A DNA stretch of 64,000 bases from Conexibacter sp. CPCC 205762 (GCF_030646155.1 NZ_JAUTDN010000005.1:62001-126000), one strand, 5' to 3'. Shown: positions 8,197-17,303, counted from the first letter of the stretch. A program made the numbers and translations. The notes: generated by a model not told the origin, from the sequence alone.

Positions 8197-9987
8197 TCAG
8201 AGCGAGCATGGGATCTCCGCCCGGATGGTGGTGCCTCGTCCGGACGGGCTGAAGACTGCCAGACGGCCGTCGATCGCGGACAGCCGGTCCTCGAGGCCGC
8301 GCAGGCCGGTGCCGCCGGCCGGGTCGGCGCCGCCGACGCCGTCGTCGCTGACCTGCACGATCGCGTGGCCCTCCAGCCGCTGCACGCTGACCTCGGCGTG
8401 GGTCGCGCCGGCGTACTTGGCGACGTTGGCGAGCGCTTCGGCCACGACGAAGTAGGCGGCGCCCTCGATCGGCGCCGGCAGCCGCTCCTGCGGCACCGTG
8501 CTCAGCTCGACCGGCAGCGGCGCGCGGCTGGCGAGCGCCTCCAGCGCCGGGCCGAGGCCGCGGTCGGTGAGGATCGCCGGGTGGATGCCGCGCGCCAGCT
8601 CGCGCAGCTCCTCCAGCGCCAGCCGCGCCTCGTCGCGCGCCTCGCGGATCAGCGCGCGCGCCTGCTCGGGGTCGGCCTCGACCTGGTTCTCGGCGATCCC
8701 GAGCGTCAGCGCGAGCGCCACCAGCCGTTGCTGCGCGCCGTCGTGGAGGTCGCGCTCGATCCGCCGCCGCTCGCGCGTGACGACCTCCAGCAGCCGCGCC
8801 CGCGAGGCGCGCACCTCGGCGATCTGCACGCGCAGCTCCGCGTCGAGCCGCTCGTTCTCCAGCGTCAGCGCGGCGGCGGCGCCGGCCGCCCGCACCAGCT
8901 CCGGGTCCTCGTCGAGCGAGGCGTCGTGGATCAGCGCGGCGACGCGGCGGCCGTCGTGCTCGACGAGCGTGAAGGAGCGGCCGCTGCCGGGCTCGGGCAG
9001 CGCGACCGGCGCGCCGTTGGCATCGACGTAGCGCCCCTCCCCCGCCGCTCTCGCCGGGCCGCTCGTCGGCAGCCAGTAGGCGATCGCGAGCGAGCGGTCG
9101 CGCAGCGCGCTGGCGAGCGCGTCGCGGAGGCGGTTGGGACCGCGGCCGGGGCCGTCGCCGAGGCGCGCCACCAGCCGCCCGACCGACTGCCCGCTGGAGA
9201 GGTTCTGGCGCACGATCCCGGACAGGAACGCGACCGGGACCGAGGCGAAGATGAAGAGGCCGGTGAAGTCGAAGACGTTCAGCACGTCGTCGGGCAGGTG
9301 CGCGAGCTGGCCGGCGAGCGAGAGGCCGAGCGCGGCGGTCGTCGCCACGCCGCACCACAGCACCGGCGCCAGCAGCCGCCGCTGCGGGCTCGTCGCCCGC
9401 TGCCAGCGCGCGACGAGCATGCCCGTGACGACGATCGCGACCCCCAGCAGCGTCGCGCGCAGCAGCGTCTGGCCGGCGTCGGAGAGCCCTTCGTCGGGCG
9501 TGACGAGGAATATGTTGCGCGGCAGGTCCGCGGGCGTCGGCGTGACCGACAGCAGCAGCAGCGGCCCGATCAGCACGATCGCATAGGCGACCGCGATCAC
9601 CCGCCGCTCGGCGCGCGTCTGCAGCCGCCCGGTCGGGAACGCCAGCAGCGTGTGCGCCATCAGCGCCGCGTAGAGCGAGTTGAACGCGTAGCCGAGCGAG
9701 AAGATCACGTCGTCGTCGGAGGCGGCGAGCGAGACGAGGAACCAGCTCAGGCCGGTGAGGCTCATCTGCAGGCCGAACCACGAGTCGGGCCGCCGCGCCC
9801 AGGCGTACATGCCGGTCGCGGTGAAGAAGATCCCGATCGTCAGCAGCAGCGTCAGCGACAGCCAGCGCGGATCGGCGCGGCTGCTGGTGAGGATCGCGAC
9901 GATCGTCCACGAGACGCCGAGCAGGGCGACGAAGCCGATCGCCGTGTTGGCGGCGCGCTTGGCGGGCGTCAGCCCGGCGCCGCTCAT
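8197..9987 (-). CDS. Membrane histidine kinase (HisKA_3 type)
   Basis: The product is 596 residues. About eight hydrophobic helices fill the first 270 residues, followed by a GAF-like region, a coiled-coil stretch (about 360-400), the HisKA_3 phosphoacceptor box (RIERDLHDGAQQRLVAL) and an HATPase_c domain ending in DDGVGG and GTGLRGLEDR. The start at 9987 overlaps the stop of the upstream receiver gene (ATGA), so kinase and receiver are coupled. The many-helix sensor with no large external domain suggests sensing within the membrane; the ligand is unknown. Confidence 0.9.
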   Translation of the reverse strand: MSGAGLTPAKRAANTAIGFVALLGVSWTIVAILTSSRADPRWLSLTLLLTIGIFFTATGMYAWARRPDSWFGLQMSLTGLSWFLVSLAASDDDVIFSLGYAFNSLYAALMAHTLLAFPTGRLQTRAERRVIAVAYAIVLIGPLLLLSVTPTPADLPRNIFLVTPDEGLSDAGQTLLRATLLGVAIVVTGMLVARWQRATSPQRRLLAPVLWCGVATTAALGLSLAGQLAHLPDDVLNVFDFTGLFIFASVPVAFLSGIVRQNLSSGQSVGRLVARLGDGPGRGPNRLRDALASALRDRSLAIAYWLPTSGPARAAGEGRYVDANGAPVALPEPGSGRSFTLVEHDGRRVAALIHDASLDEDPELVRAAGAAAALTLENERLDAELRVQIAEVRASRARLLEVVTRERRRIERDLHDGAQQRLVALALTLGIAENQVEADPEQARALIREARDEARLALEELRELARGIHPAILTDRGLGPALEALASRAPLPVELSTVPQERLPAPIEGAAYFVVAEALANVAKYAGATHAEVSVQRLEGHAIVQVSDDGVGGADPAGGTGLRGLEDRLSAIDGRLAVFSPSGRGTTIRAEIPCSL

Positions 9988-10337
9988 GGCAGCAGCGCGG
10001 TCACGGCGTCGCCCGACAGGTCGGCCTTCGAGACGAAGCCGCAGGCGCCGCAGGCGGAGACGAGCGGCCCGAAGTCGCTCGAGTCGCGGCTGGAGACGAT
10101 CACGATCCGCGGAGGCTGGTCGAGCGCGTTGATGCGGTCGGCGACGACGAAGCCGTCGAGGTCGGGGAGGCCGACGTCGAGCAGCACGACGTCCGGGCGC
10201 AGCTCTCTGACGGCGACCAGGCCGGAGGCGCCGTCCTGCGCCTCGCCGACGACGAGGAAGCCGCCGGCCTCCATCACGCGTCTGGCGCTGGAGCGGAACG
10301 ACGGGTGGTCGTCGACGATCAGGAGCGTACGAGCCAT
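9984..10337 (-). CDS. Stand-alone receiver-domain response regulator
   Basis: The product is 117 residues when started at the ATG at 10337 (MARTLLIVDDHPSF); the open frame extends to 10373 but that part is not conserved. DD near residues 9-10 and the phospho-acceptor in VVLLDVGLPDLDG (about residue 54) are present, as is the lysine of FVSKADL near the end. There is no DNA-binding domain. It is the first gene of the kinase/regulator/transporter unit and overlaps the kinase start, so it may be a phosphate sink or modulate the kinase. A CACAAT box 10 bases before the ATG is a possible -10. Confidence 0.85.
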   Translation of the reverse strand: MARTLLIVDDHPSFRSSARRVMEAGGFLVVGEAQDGASGLVAVRELRPDVVLLDVGLPDLDGFVVADRINALDQPPRIVIVSSRDSSDFGPLVSACGACGFVSKADLSGDAVTALLP

Positions 10338-10420
10338 CAGGCAGATGATTGTGGCCGACCGTTGCACGAGCAAGCGTACGGGTAGCCCCCGTCAGCGAGA
10401 CGGGGCTCCCGGCGGGCGGC

Positions 10421-11113
10421 TCAGGCGGCGTGCGCGGCGGCGGCGATCGCCGCGTAGGCGGCGGCAGGATCGTCGGCGCCGAAGATCGCCGAGCCGGCGA
10501 CGAGCACGTTCGCGCCATGTCTGGCGCAGGCGGCCGCGGTCGTCGCGTCGACGCCGCCGTCGACCTCGATCGCCGCCGTCTGCGGCAGCAGCGCGCGCAG
10601 CCGCGCCAGCTTGTCGAGCGAGGCCGGGATGAACGGCTGCCCGCCCCAGCCCGGGTTGACCGACATGCAGAGCGCCATGTCGAGCAGCTCGCCGACCTCG
10701 GCCAGGACGCTGACCGGCGTGCCCGGGTTGATCGCGGCGGCGGCGTTGGCGCCGGCCTGCTTGATCGCGCCGAGCGAGTAGTTGAGGTGCGGCGTCGCCT
10801 CGGCGTGGACGGTGATCGAGTCGGCGCCGGCCTTCGCGAACTCGGCGACCTGCCGCTCCGGCCGCTCGATCATCAGGTGGACGTCGAGCAGCGCGCCGGC
10901 GGCGTGGACCTCGTCGGCGAGCGCCGAGACGACGATCGGCCCCATCGTGATCGGCGGCACGAAGTGGCCGTCCATCACGTCGACGTGGATCACGCGCGCG
11001 CCGGCGGCGATCACCTCGCCGACCTGCGCGCCGAGGCGCGCGAAGTCGGCCGACAGGATCGAGGGCGCGATCCGCGTCGCGCTGAGCAGCTCGCTGGCGT
11101 TCGGTCTCGGCAT
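10421..11113 (-). CDS. rpe: Ribulose-phosphate 3-epimerase
   Basis: The product is 230 residues, the usual length. It interconverts ribulose-5-phosphate and xylulose-5-phosphate in the pentose phosphate and Calvin pathways, as a cytosolic metal-dependent TIM barrel. Visible motifs are APSILSADF near the start, HVDVMDGHFVPPITMGP (metal ligands His and Asp), MSVNPGWGGQPF (phosphate loop) and EVDGGV with the second catalytic Asp. It lies downstream of rsmB, as in many actinobacterial priA-def-fmt-rsmB-rpe clusters, although two small genes intervene. Confidence 0.95.
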   Translation of the reverse strand: MPRPNASELLSATRIAPSILSADFARLGAQVGEVIAAGARVIHVDVMDGHFVPPITMGPIVVSALADEVHAAGALLDVHLMIERPERQVAEFAKAGADSITVHAEATPHLNYSLGAIKQAGANAAAAINPGTPVSVLAEVGELLDMALCMSVNPGWGGQPFIPASLDKLARLRALLPQTAAIEVDGGVDATTAAACARHGANVLVAGSAIFGADDPAAAYAAIAAAAHAA

Positions 11114-11157
11114 CAGGCCGATCAGTCTTGCGGATCGCGCCCGAGGGCGTCAGCTCG

Positions 11158-11910
11158 TCAGCTCGCCGGCACGAGCGTGAACGGCTTCGTCACGACCGGC
11201 ACCGAGCCCGCGTCTCTCAGCGGGATCGCCGTCGTTCTGGTCGACGAGTTCGTGCACGTGCCGCTGGAACGATAGGACTGGAAGGTCGACTCCTCCGGCA
11301 CCGCCGCGACGCCGATCCAGATTCTCGTGCCCGGGAGCAGCTGCGTCTCGCCGTAGTACGGCAGCTGGATCGGGTAGCTGGAGCTGTACGAGCCGTACGC
11401 CGGGCCGCTGCACGAGGTCGCTCTGTAGAGGATCTGCGACGCGTTGTAGTACGTCGGGTAGTTCGTCGACGTGCTGCTGTCGTAGACGAGCAGCGCGCCC
11501 TCTCTCGTCATGACCGTGATGTAGCCGCTGGAGAAGAAGCCGGCGAAGACGCCGAGGTTGCGGCCGGCGGCGTCGGCCACGTTGAAGGCGCCGGGCGCGC
11601 CGACGGCGCCGGGCGCGCCGTTGGCGCCGGCAGGCCCCTGCGGTCCGGCGGCGCCGGCCGCGCCGTTGGCGCCGGCGGCGCCTCTGGCGCCTCTCGCGCC
11701 GGCGGGGCCGCGCAGCGATCTCTTCGCGGATCTCGTCAGCTTCTCTGCGCTGACGCTCCCTCTCGCCAGCTCGCGGCCGGTGATCGTGCCGGCGGCGAGG
11801 TCTCTGCCGGTGATCAGCTTCGCGGCGGTCGCGAGGCCGCCGGAGACGACGAAGGCGGCGGCTGCGGCCGCGGCGACGAGGATGACCAACCGGCGACTGC
11901 GTCCACGCAT
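11158..11910 (-). CDS. Exported collagen-like protein with ITGRDL-type repeats
   Basis: The product is 250 residues. It has a basic start and a hydrophobic segment (about 8-28) that could be a signal peptide or anchor. Then come short repeats of the KLITGRDLAAGTITGREL kind, about 14 Gly-X-Y triplets (residues 68-106, GPAGARGARGAAGANG), and a C-terminal domain of about 140 residues rich in Ser, Tyr and Thr. Gly-X-Y runs form collagen-like triple helices in bacterial surface proteins. Arginine is often encoded by AGA. It sits 44 bases upstream of rpe. Function is unknown, but a cell-surface location is likely. Confidence 0.75.
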   Translation of the reverse strand: MRGRSRRLVILVAAAAAAAFVVSGGLATAAKLITGRDLAAGTITGRELARGSVSAEKLTRSAKRSLRGPAGARGARGAAGANGAAGAAGPQGPAGANGAPGAVGAPGAFNVADAAGRNLGVFAGFFSSGYITVMTREGALLVYDSSTSTNYPTYYNASQILYRATSCSGPAYGSYSSSYPIQLPYYGETQLLPGTRIWIGVAAVPEESTFQSYRSSGTCTNSSTRTTAIPLRDAGSVPVVTKPFTLVPAS

Positions 11911-11987
11911 CTGCTGCTCCCTTGTCCGGATCGGTGCCGGGTGGCACTCAACCGGAAAGCGGCGCGGGCGTCAGTGTCGGATCGGTC

Positions 11988-12215
11988 TCAGACCGGTGTC
12001 AGCATGCTGCCCTTGCAGTGGTTGCAGATGACGATCGCCGTGCTCGACATGCGCACGATCGTCGAATGCTCACCGCAGTTGGGGCAGACCGAGACCAGCT
12101 CGTAGCGCTTCAGGCAGTAGACGCAGCGGTAGCGGCCCGGCATCGTCGTCGGGCGCAGCCACGGCTCGCCGCAGCCCGGGCACTCGGGGCCGAGTCTGGC
12201 CGGCTGCTCACTCAT
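11988..12215 (-). CDS. Small double zinc-ribbon protein
   Basis: The product is 75 residues with four CxxC knuckles: C12/C15, C31/C34, C44/C47 and C64/C67. These could fold as two zinc ribbons. No signal peptide or membrane helix is seen. Such ribbons usually bind nucleic acid or protein, and I do not recognise a named family. It lies between rsmB (stop at 12294) and the collagen-like gene on the same strand. The regular cysteine spacing argues for a real gene despite its size. Confidence 0.7.
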   Translation of the reverse strand: MSEQPARLGPECPGCGEPWLRPTTMPGRYRCVYCLKRYELVSVCPNCGEHSTIVRMSSTAIVICNHCKGSMLTPV

Positions 12216-12293
12216 GTCCGAAACCTCGTCCGCACCCCTCCGTGATAGCGCATCGGGCGGATGGGCGCGCCTGCCGAACAGCTCGAAATGGCA

Positions 12294-13718
12294 TCAGCTC
12301 GCCTTCTCCAGCCGCGCGATGAAGAAGCCGTCGGTGCTGTCGCGATGCGGCAGCAGCTGCAACGTGCGCGGCTCGATCCGCGACCGCAGCGACGGTCGCG
12401 CGCTGCCGAGGTCGGCGAGCGCGAAGCCGGCGCCCGCGGGGTCGGCGAGGAAGCGCTGGACGACGCGCTCGTTCTCTCTGGGCGAGATCGTGCAGGTGAC
12501 GTAGAGCAGCGCGCCGCCCGGCCGCAGCGCCGCCGCGCCGGCGGTGAGGATGCGGAACTGCAGCTCGGCCAGCTCGTCGATCGCCTGCTCGCTCGCGCGC
12601 CAGCGCAGATCGGGCCGGCCCTGCAGCGTGCCGAGGCCCGAGCAGGGCGGATCGATCAGGACGGCGTCGAACGGCTCGTCGTCACGCGGACGGGCGGCGT
12701 CACCGGCCTCGACCTCGACGATCGACTGCGCGCCGAGCCGCTTCAGCGTCTCGCGCAGCGCGGCGGCGCGTCTCGGGTTGCGCTCGACGGCGACGACCGC
12801 GCCGTCGGGGCCGACCAGCTGCGCGAGGTGACTCGCCTTGCCGCCGGGGGCGGCGCAGAGGTCGAGCACGCGCATCCCCGGAGCGGGCGCCAGCAGCCGC
12901 GCCGCCGCCTGCGCCGCGCGCGACTGCGCGACCAGCTCGCCGGCCGCGAAGCGCGCGTCGCCGCGCAGGTCGAAGGCGTCGTCGGCGACGAGGCCCTCGG
13001 GCAGGTCGAGGCCGTCGAGCGCGGCCGCGTGGGTCTCGACGCCATCGGCGCGCAGCGCGGCCGCGACGGCGTCGCGGGCCTCGCGCGGAGCGGGCGCGTC
13101 GGCGCGTGCGGCGTCGGCCACGACCTCGCGAGCCGCCCGCAGCGTGTTGACCCGCAGCGCGCTCTCGGCCGGCTCGTTGACGCGCGCCAGCAGCGCGCGG
13201 GCGTCGTCCGGGCCGATCGCCTGCCACCACAGCCGCGCCAGCCAGTCGGGCACGGAATATCTGAGCGCCGCCGTTCTCGGTCTGCCGTCGCCGAGCTGCG
13301 CCAGCATCCGCGGCCCCTCGCGCTGCGCCCGCCGCAGGACGGCGTTGACGAGCTTGTAGCCGTGGCCGCCGCCCGCCTTCGCCAGCTCGACGCTCTGGTC
13401 GACGGCCGCATGCGGCGCGACCCCGTCGAGGAACAGCAGCTGCAGCAGCCCCAGCCGCAGCGCGTCACGGACGGCCGGATCGAGCTGCTCGACGGGCCGT
13501 CTCGTGAGCCGCTCGATCAGGTGGTCGAGCGTGCGGCGACGCTGGACGGCGCCGTAGGCGAGCGCGGTCGCGAAGCCGTGGTCGCGGTGGTCGAGCCCGG
13601 CGCGGGCGGCCTCGCCGGCGAGCGCGCGATCGGCGTACGCGCCCTCCTCCTGAACCCGTCGCAGCACCGCGGCGGCGACCCGGCGGGCGGGCGAAACTCC
13701 ATTTTCGACCAGAGGCAC
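12294..13718 (-). CDS. rsmB: 16S rRNA (cytosine-C5)-methyltransferase RsmB
   Basis: The product is 474 residues from a GTG at 13718; the upstream frame stays open but is not conserved. An N-terminal NusB-like domain (ARRVAAAVLRRVQEEGAYAD, then a VDQSVELAK helix) precedes a Rossmann methyltransferase. SAM motif I is VLDLCAAPGGKASHL. Motif IV is LIDPPCSGLG with the release cysteine, and motif VI is YVTCTISPREN with the catalytic cysteine. It methylates C967-equivalent cytosine in 16S rRNA. It starts 28 bases from the divergent cydA. Confidence 0.9.
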   Translation of the reverse strand: MPLVENGVSPARRVAAAVLRRVQEEGAYADRALAGEAARAGLDHRDHGFATALAYGAVQRRRTLDHLIERLTRRPVEQLDPAVRDALRLGLLQLLFLDGVAPHAAVDQSVELAKAGGGHGYKLVNAVLRRAQREGPRMLAQLGDGRPRTAALRYSVPDWLARLWWQAIGPDDARALLARVNEPAESALRVNTLRAAREVVADAARADAPAPREARDAVAAALRADGVETHAAALDGLDLPEGLVADDAFDLRGDARFAAGELVAQSRAAQAAARLLAPAPGMRVLDLCAAPGGKASHLAQLVGPDGAVVAVERNPRRAAALRETLKRLGAQSIVEVEAGDAARPRDDEPFDAVLIDPPCSGLGTLQGRPDLRWRASEQAIDELAELQFRILTAGAAALRPGGALLYVTCTISPRENERVVQRFLADPAGAGFALADLGSARPSLRSRIEPRTLQLLPHRDSTDGFFIARLEKAS

Positions 13719-13745
13719 CCGCCCATCGTGGCATGATCCCCGCCA

Positions 13746-15119
13746 GTGGCCCTTCTGGAGACGATCACCGCCGCCGTCCAGCTGACCCCGGTCGAGCAGG
13801 ACCACCTCGACCAGGCGCGCCAGATGCAGGCGATGTCGTTCGCCGTCCACATCCCGCTGACCTGCTTCGGCGTCGCCTTCCCCGCGCTGATCCTGTTCGT
13901 CGAGTGGCTGCACCTGCGCACGGGCGATCCGGTCTACCGCAGAATCGCCCGCCGCTGGTCGCGGATCATGGTCGCGCTGTTCGCCGTCGGAGTCGTCACC
14001 GGCACGATCCTCAGCTTCGAGCTGGGGATGCTGTGGCCGAACTTCATGGGCTCGTTCGGCGACGTCTTCGGGCTCGGCTTCGCGATCGAGGGCTTCGCCT
14101 TCTTCCTCGAGGCGATCTTCATCGCGATCTACGTCTACGGCTGGGATCGCATGAAGCCGCGCCATCACTTCCTCAGCGGCATCCCGATCGTCCTCACCGG
14201 CATGCTCGGCGCGGCGATGGTGATCGCCGTCAACGGCTGGATGAACCACCCGGGCGGCTTCGACCTCGCAGGCGGCCAGATCGAGAACGTGCGCCCGTGG
14301 GCGGCGCTGTTCGGCAACACGTTCTTCTGGCACGAGCTGATCCACATGTACGTCGCCGCGTACATCGTCGTCGGCTTCCTGCTCGCCGGCGCCTACGCGT
14401 GGGGCAAGCTGAGAGGCAGATGGGGCCGCTACGAGCGGATCGCGCTGACGATCCCGCTGACGGTCGCGGCGGTCGCGGCGCCGGTGCAGCTGCTCGTCGG
14501 CGACTGGGCGGCGCGCGAGGTCGCCTCGCACCAGCCGGTGAAGCTGGCCGCGCTGGAGGGTCTGCAGGAGACGACGAAGGGCGCGCCCGAGCACATACTC
14601 GGCTGGTACGACAAGGACACCGGCGAGATCAGATGGGGGATCTCGATACCGAAGCTGCTGTCGTTCCTCTCCTACCACGACCCGAACGCGACCGTCAGAG
14701 GGCTCGACGCGGTCCCGCCCGACGACCGTCCCGGCCCGATCAACACCGTCCGCTTCGCCTTCCAGGGGATGGTCGGGATCGGCACCGGCCTCGCGGCGCT
14801 GGCCGCGCTCGTGCTGTTCTTCCGCTGGCGCAAGAAGCGATTGCCCGAGTCGGTCTGGTTCGACCGCGCGCTCGTGCTCGCCGGGCCGGGCGCGGTCGTC
14901 GCGCTGATCTGCGGCTGGGTCGTGACCGAGGTCGGCCGCCAGCCGTGGATCGTCTACGAGGTGATGCGCGTCGACGCGGCCGTCACCGGCGCCGGCGGCG
15001 TCCCGGTCGGCTACGGGCTGCTGGCGCTCGTCTACGTGGGGCTGCTGGCCGCGCTCGCGTGGATCCTGCGGCGGCTGTCGAAGATGCCGCTGCACGACGA
15101 CGCCGAGGTGCTGACCTGA
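13746..15119 (+). CDS. cydA: Cytochrome bd oxidase subunit I
   Basis: The product is 457 residues from a GTG at 13746. It oxidises quinol and reduces oxygen without pumping protons, carrying hemes b558, b595 and d in the membrane. Visible landmarks are H35 in FAVHIPLTC (the N-terminal heme ligand region), GTILSFELGMLWPNFM near residues 86-101, WHELIH with H196/H200 (b558 ligand region) and the late VGRQPW box. The periplasmic Q-loop is short, as in Gram-positive enzymes. cydB follows with a one-base overlap; no cydDC is present in the window. Confidence 0.95.
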   Translation: MALLETITAAVQLTPVEQDHLDQARQMQAMSFAVHIPLTCFGVAFPALILFVEWLHLRTGDPVYRRIARRWSRIMVALFAVGVVTGTILSFELGMLWPNFMGSFGDVFGLGFAIEGFAFFLEAIFIAIYVYGWDRMKPRHHFLSGIPIVLTGMLGAAMVIAVNGWMNHPGGFDLAGGQIENVRPWAALFGNTFFWHELIHMYVAAYIVVGFLLAGAYAWGKLRGRWGRYERIALTIPLTVAAVAAPVQLLVGDWAAREVASHQPVKLAALEGLQETTKGAPEHILGWYDKDTGEIRWGISIPKLLSFLSYHDPNATVRGLDAVPPDDRPGPINTVRFAFQGMVGIGTGLAALAALVLFFRWRKKRLPESVWFDRALVLAGPGAVVALICGWVVTEVGRQPWIVYEVMRVDAAVTGAGGVPVGYGLLALVYVGLLAALAWILRRLSKMPLHDDAEVLT

Positions 15120-16363
15120 TGCACCTCTACGCCGTGCCGCTGCTGTTCGCGCTGATCGGGATGGTGCTCTATGTCGTGCTCGCCGGGGCCGACTTCGGCG
15201 CCGGCTTCTGGCAGCTGGTCGCCGGCCGCGGCGAGCACGGCCGACGTGTCCGCGAGCACGCCCACGAGTCGATGGCGCCGGTCTGGGAGGCGAACCACGT
15301 CTGGCTCATCTTCGTGCTCGTGGTGATGTGGACCTGCTATCCGGAGGCGTTCGCGTCGATCGCCTCCACCCTCTCGATCCCGCTGTTCGTGGCGGCGCTC
15401 GGGATCGTCTTCCGCGGCGCCGCCTACGCGCTCCGGGCCGGCACCGCGCAGGCGCGCGAGCTGCGCGTGATCGACAGCGTCTTCGCCGTCGCCTCGATCC
15501 TGACGCCGTTCGCGCTCGGCACCGTCGTCGGCGGCATCGCCTCCGGCCGCGTGCCGGTCGGCAACGCGGCCGGCGACCAGTGGTCGAGCTGGCTCAACCC
15601 GACCTCGGTCACGATCGGCCTGCTGGCGGTCGCGCTGTCGGCCTACCTGGCGGCCGTCTACCTCGCCGCAGACGCCGTCCGCCGCGGCGACGCGGAGATG
15701 GAGCGGGCCTTCCGCCTGCGCGCGCTGGTCGCCGGCCTCGTCGCGGGCGGGATGGCCGCCGGCGCGCTCGTGGTCCTGCGCGACGACACGCGCACGCTGT
15801 TCGACGCGCTGCTGTCCGGCGCCGGCCTGGCGGCCGTGATCGTCAGCGCGCTGGCCGGCCTCGGCACGCTGCTGCTGGTGCGGGCGCGCAGCTACGAGTA
15901 CTCGCGCTACAGCGCGGCGGTGGCGGTCGCGGCGATCGTCGCCGGCTGGGCGATCGCGCAGTCGCCGGAGCTGCTGCCGGGCGCGATGACCGTCGAGCAG
16001 GCCGCCGCCGGCGACGACACGCTGATCGCCGTCGTCGCGGCCGTGCTGGCCGGCCTGGTCGTGCTGGCGCCGTCGCTGGGGCTGCTGTTCACGCTGACGC
16101 TGCGCGGGTCGCTCGGGCACGGCGGCGACGCTCCTGCGGGCGCGTCTGGCGGAGGCGCCGGCCTGACCGACGAGTGGCCGACGCCGGTCCACGCGCTCAG
16201 CGCCGCCCGCAACGGCCTGCTGGCGCGCGGGGCGATCGCCTTCGCCGTGCTCGGCTTCGCCTTCCTGACGGTCGCGAACGCCGGCTGGGCGCACGCGATC
16301 GGCGTCCCCTGCCTGTTCGCCTCCGCGCTGCTCGGCTTCCGCGCAGCGGTGCCGAGCGACTGA
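15119..16363 (+). CDS. cydB: Cytochrome bd oxidase subunit II
   Basis: The product is 414 residues, starting at an ATG that shares a base with the cydA stop (TGATG). About nine hydrophobic helices are visible. The conserved N-terminal pattern is present: VLAGADFGAGFW, then ESMAPVWEANHVWLIF with the tryptophan that contacts the heme core, then CYPEAF. It pairs with CydA to form the quinol oxidase. A strong hairpin directly after the stop closes the two-gene unit. Confidence 0.95.
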   Translation: MHLYAVPLLFALIGMVLYVVLAGADFGAGFWQLVAGRGEHGRRVREHAHESMAPVWEANHVWLIFVLVVMWTCYPEAFASIASTLSIPLFVAALGIVFRGAAYALRAGTAQARELRVIDSVFAVASILTPFALGTVVGGIASGRVPVGNAAGDQWSSWLNPTSVTIGLLAVALSAYLAAVYLAADAVRRGDAEMERAFRLRALVAGLVAGGMAAGALVVLRDDTRTLFDALLSGAGLAAVIVSALAGLGTLLLVRARSYEYSRYSAAVAVAAIVAGWAIAQSPELLPGAMTVEQAAAGDDTLIAVVAAVLAGLVVLAPSLGLLFTLTLRGSLGHGGDAPAGASGGGAGLTDEWPTPVHALSAARNGLLARGAIAFAVLGFAFLTVANAGWAHAIGVPCLFASALLGFRAAVPSD

Positions 16364-16410
16364 TCCCCGTGAAGTTGCTGGTCTCCTGGACCAGCAGATT
16401 CACGGGGATC
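16362..16410. terminator. Long two-part inverted repeat closing cydAB and fmt
   Basis: A 12-bp arm at 16362-16373 pairs perfectly with 16399-16410. After a 3x3 internal loop, a 7-bp stem at 16377-16383 pairs with 16389-16395 around a 5-base loop. It overlaps the cydB stop and ends two bases before the fmt stop (16413), so it can terminate both convergent units. No T-tract follows. Confidence 0.75.
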
Positions 16411-16412
16411 GG

Positions 16413-17303
16413 CTAGAGCGCGCGCCCGCGCAGGTAGTCGGCAGCCGCCATCGCTCTCTTGCCGGGCGGTTGGACGGTCAGCAGCTCCAGCACCGTTCCG
16501 CCGGCGGCGCCGAGCAGCAGGCGGCCCTCCTGTCCCTCCAGCGCGCCGGGCGCCAGCGCGGCGCCGTCGGCCGGCTGGGCGCTGAGGACGCCGAGGAACT
16601 CGTCCCCCAGCGGCAGGCGCGTGCCGATGTGCGGGTGCAGCGCGCGGATCGTGCGGTCGAGCTGGGCGGCGTCGTCGCGCGCCGGATCGAGCGTGCGGTC
16701 CTCGGGGCCGATCTTCTCGGCGTAGGTGAGACCCTCCTCGGTCTGCTCGACGTACGGCGGGCGCTCGCTGAGCGCGCGCACGAGCAGCTCGCCGCCGATC
16801 GTCTCCAGCCGCGCGGCGAGCGCGCCGTAGTCGTCGCGCGGGCCGATCGGCGCGCGTTCGACGAGCGCGACGGGGCCGGAGTCGAGCCCGGCGGTGAGCT
16901 GCATGATCGCGACGCCGGTCTCCGCGTCGCCGGCCATGATCGCCCGCTCCAGCGGGGCCGCCCCGCGCCAGCGCGGCAGCAGCGACGGATGCACGTTGAC
17001 GATCTCGTGCTCGCTCAGCAGCGGCTCCTTGATCAGCGCGCCGAAGGCGCAGACGATCACGGCGCCGGGCTCGGCCGCCGAGATGCGGGCGCGCGCCTCC
17101 TCGCCGTTGACGTCGGCCGGCTGGTCCAGCTCGATCCCCAGCTCGCGCGCCGCGTCGGCGACCGGCGGCGACTGCAGCCTGCGGCCGCGCCCCTTCGGGC
17201 GGTCGGGCCGCGTCACGACGAGCTGCGGGCGGTGGGGGCTGTCGGCGAGCCGCCGCAGGATCGCGGCGGCGAAGTCGGAGGTGCCGAGGTAGACGGTGCG
17301 CAA
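16413..17303 (-). CDS. fmt: Methionyl-tRNA formyltransferase
   Basis: The product is 296 residues. It transfers a formyl group from 10-formyl-tetrahydrofolate to initiator Met-tRNA in the cytosol. The N-terminal fold begins MRTVYLGTSDFAAAIL. NVHPSLLPRWRGAAPLERAI is the catalytic loop with the His and the basic residues of the family; the catalytic Asp is in TAGLDSGPV. A smaller C-terminal domain has IRALHPHIG. It lies seven bases after def, and the two enzymes act at the two ends of the formyl cycle. Confidence 0.95.
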   Translation of the reverse strand: MRTVYLGTSDFAAAILRRLADSPHRPQLVVTRPDRPKGRGRRLQSPPVADAARELGIELDQPADVNGEEARARISAAEPGAVIVCAFGALIKEPLLSEHEIVNVHPSLLPRWRGAAPLERAIMAGDAETGVAIMQLTAGLDSGPVALVERAPIGPRDDYGALAARLETIGGELLVRALSERPPYVEQTEEGLTYAEKIGPEDRTLDPARDDAAQLDRTIRALHPHIGTRLPLGDEFLGVLSAQPADGAALAPGALEGQEGRLLLGAAGGTVLELLTVQPPGKRAMAAADYLRGRAL

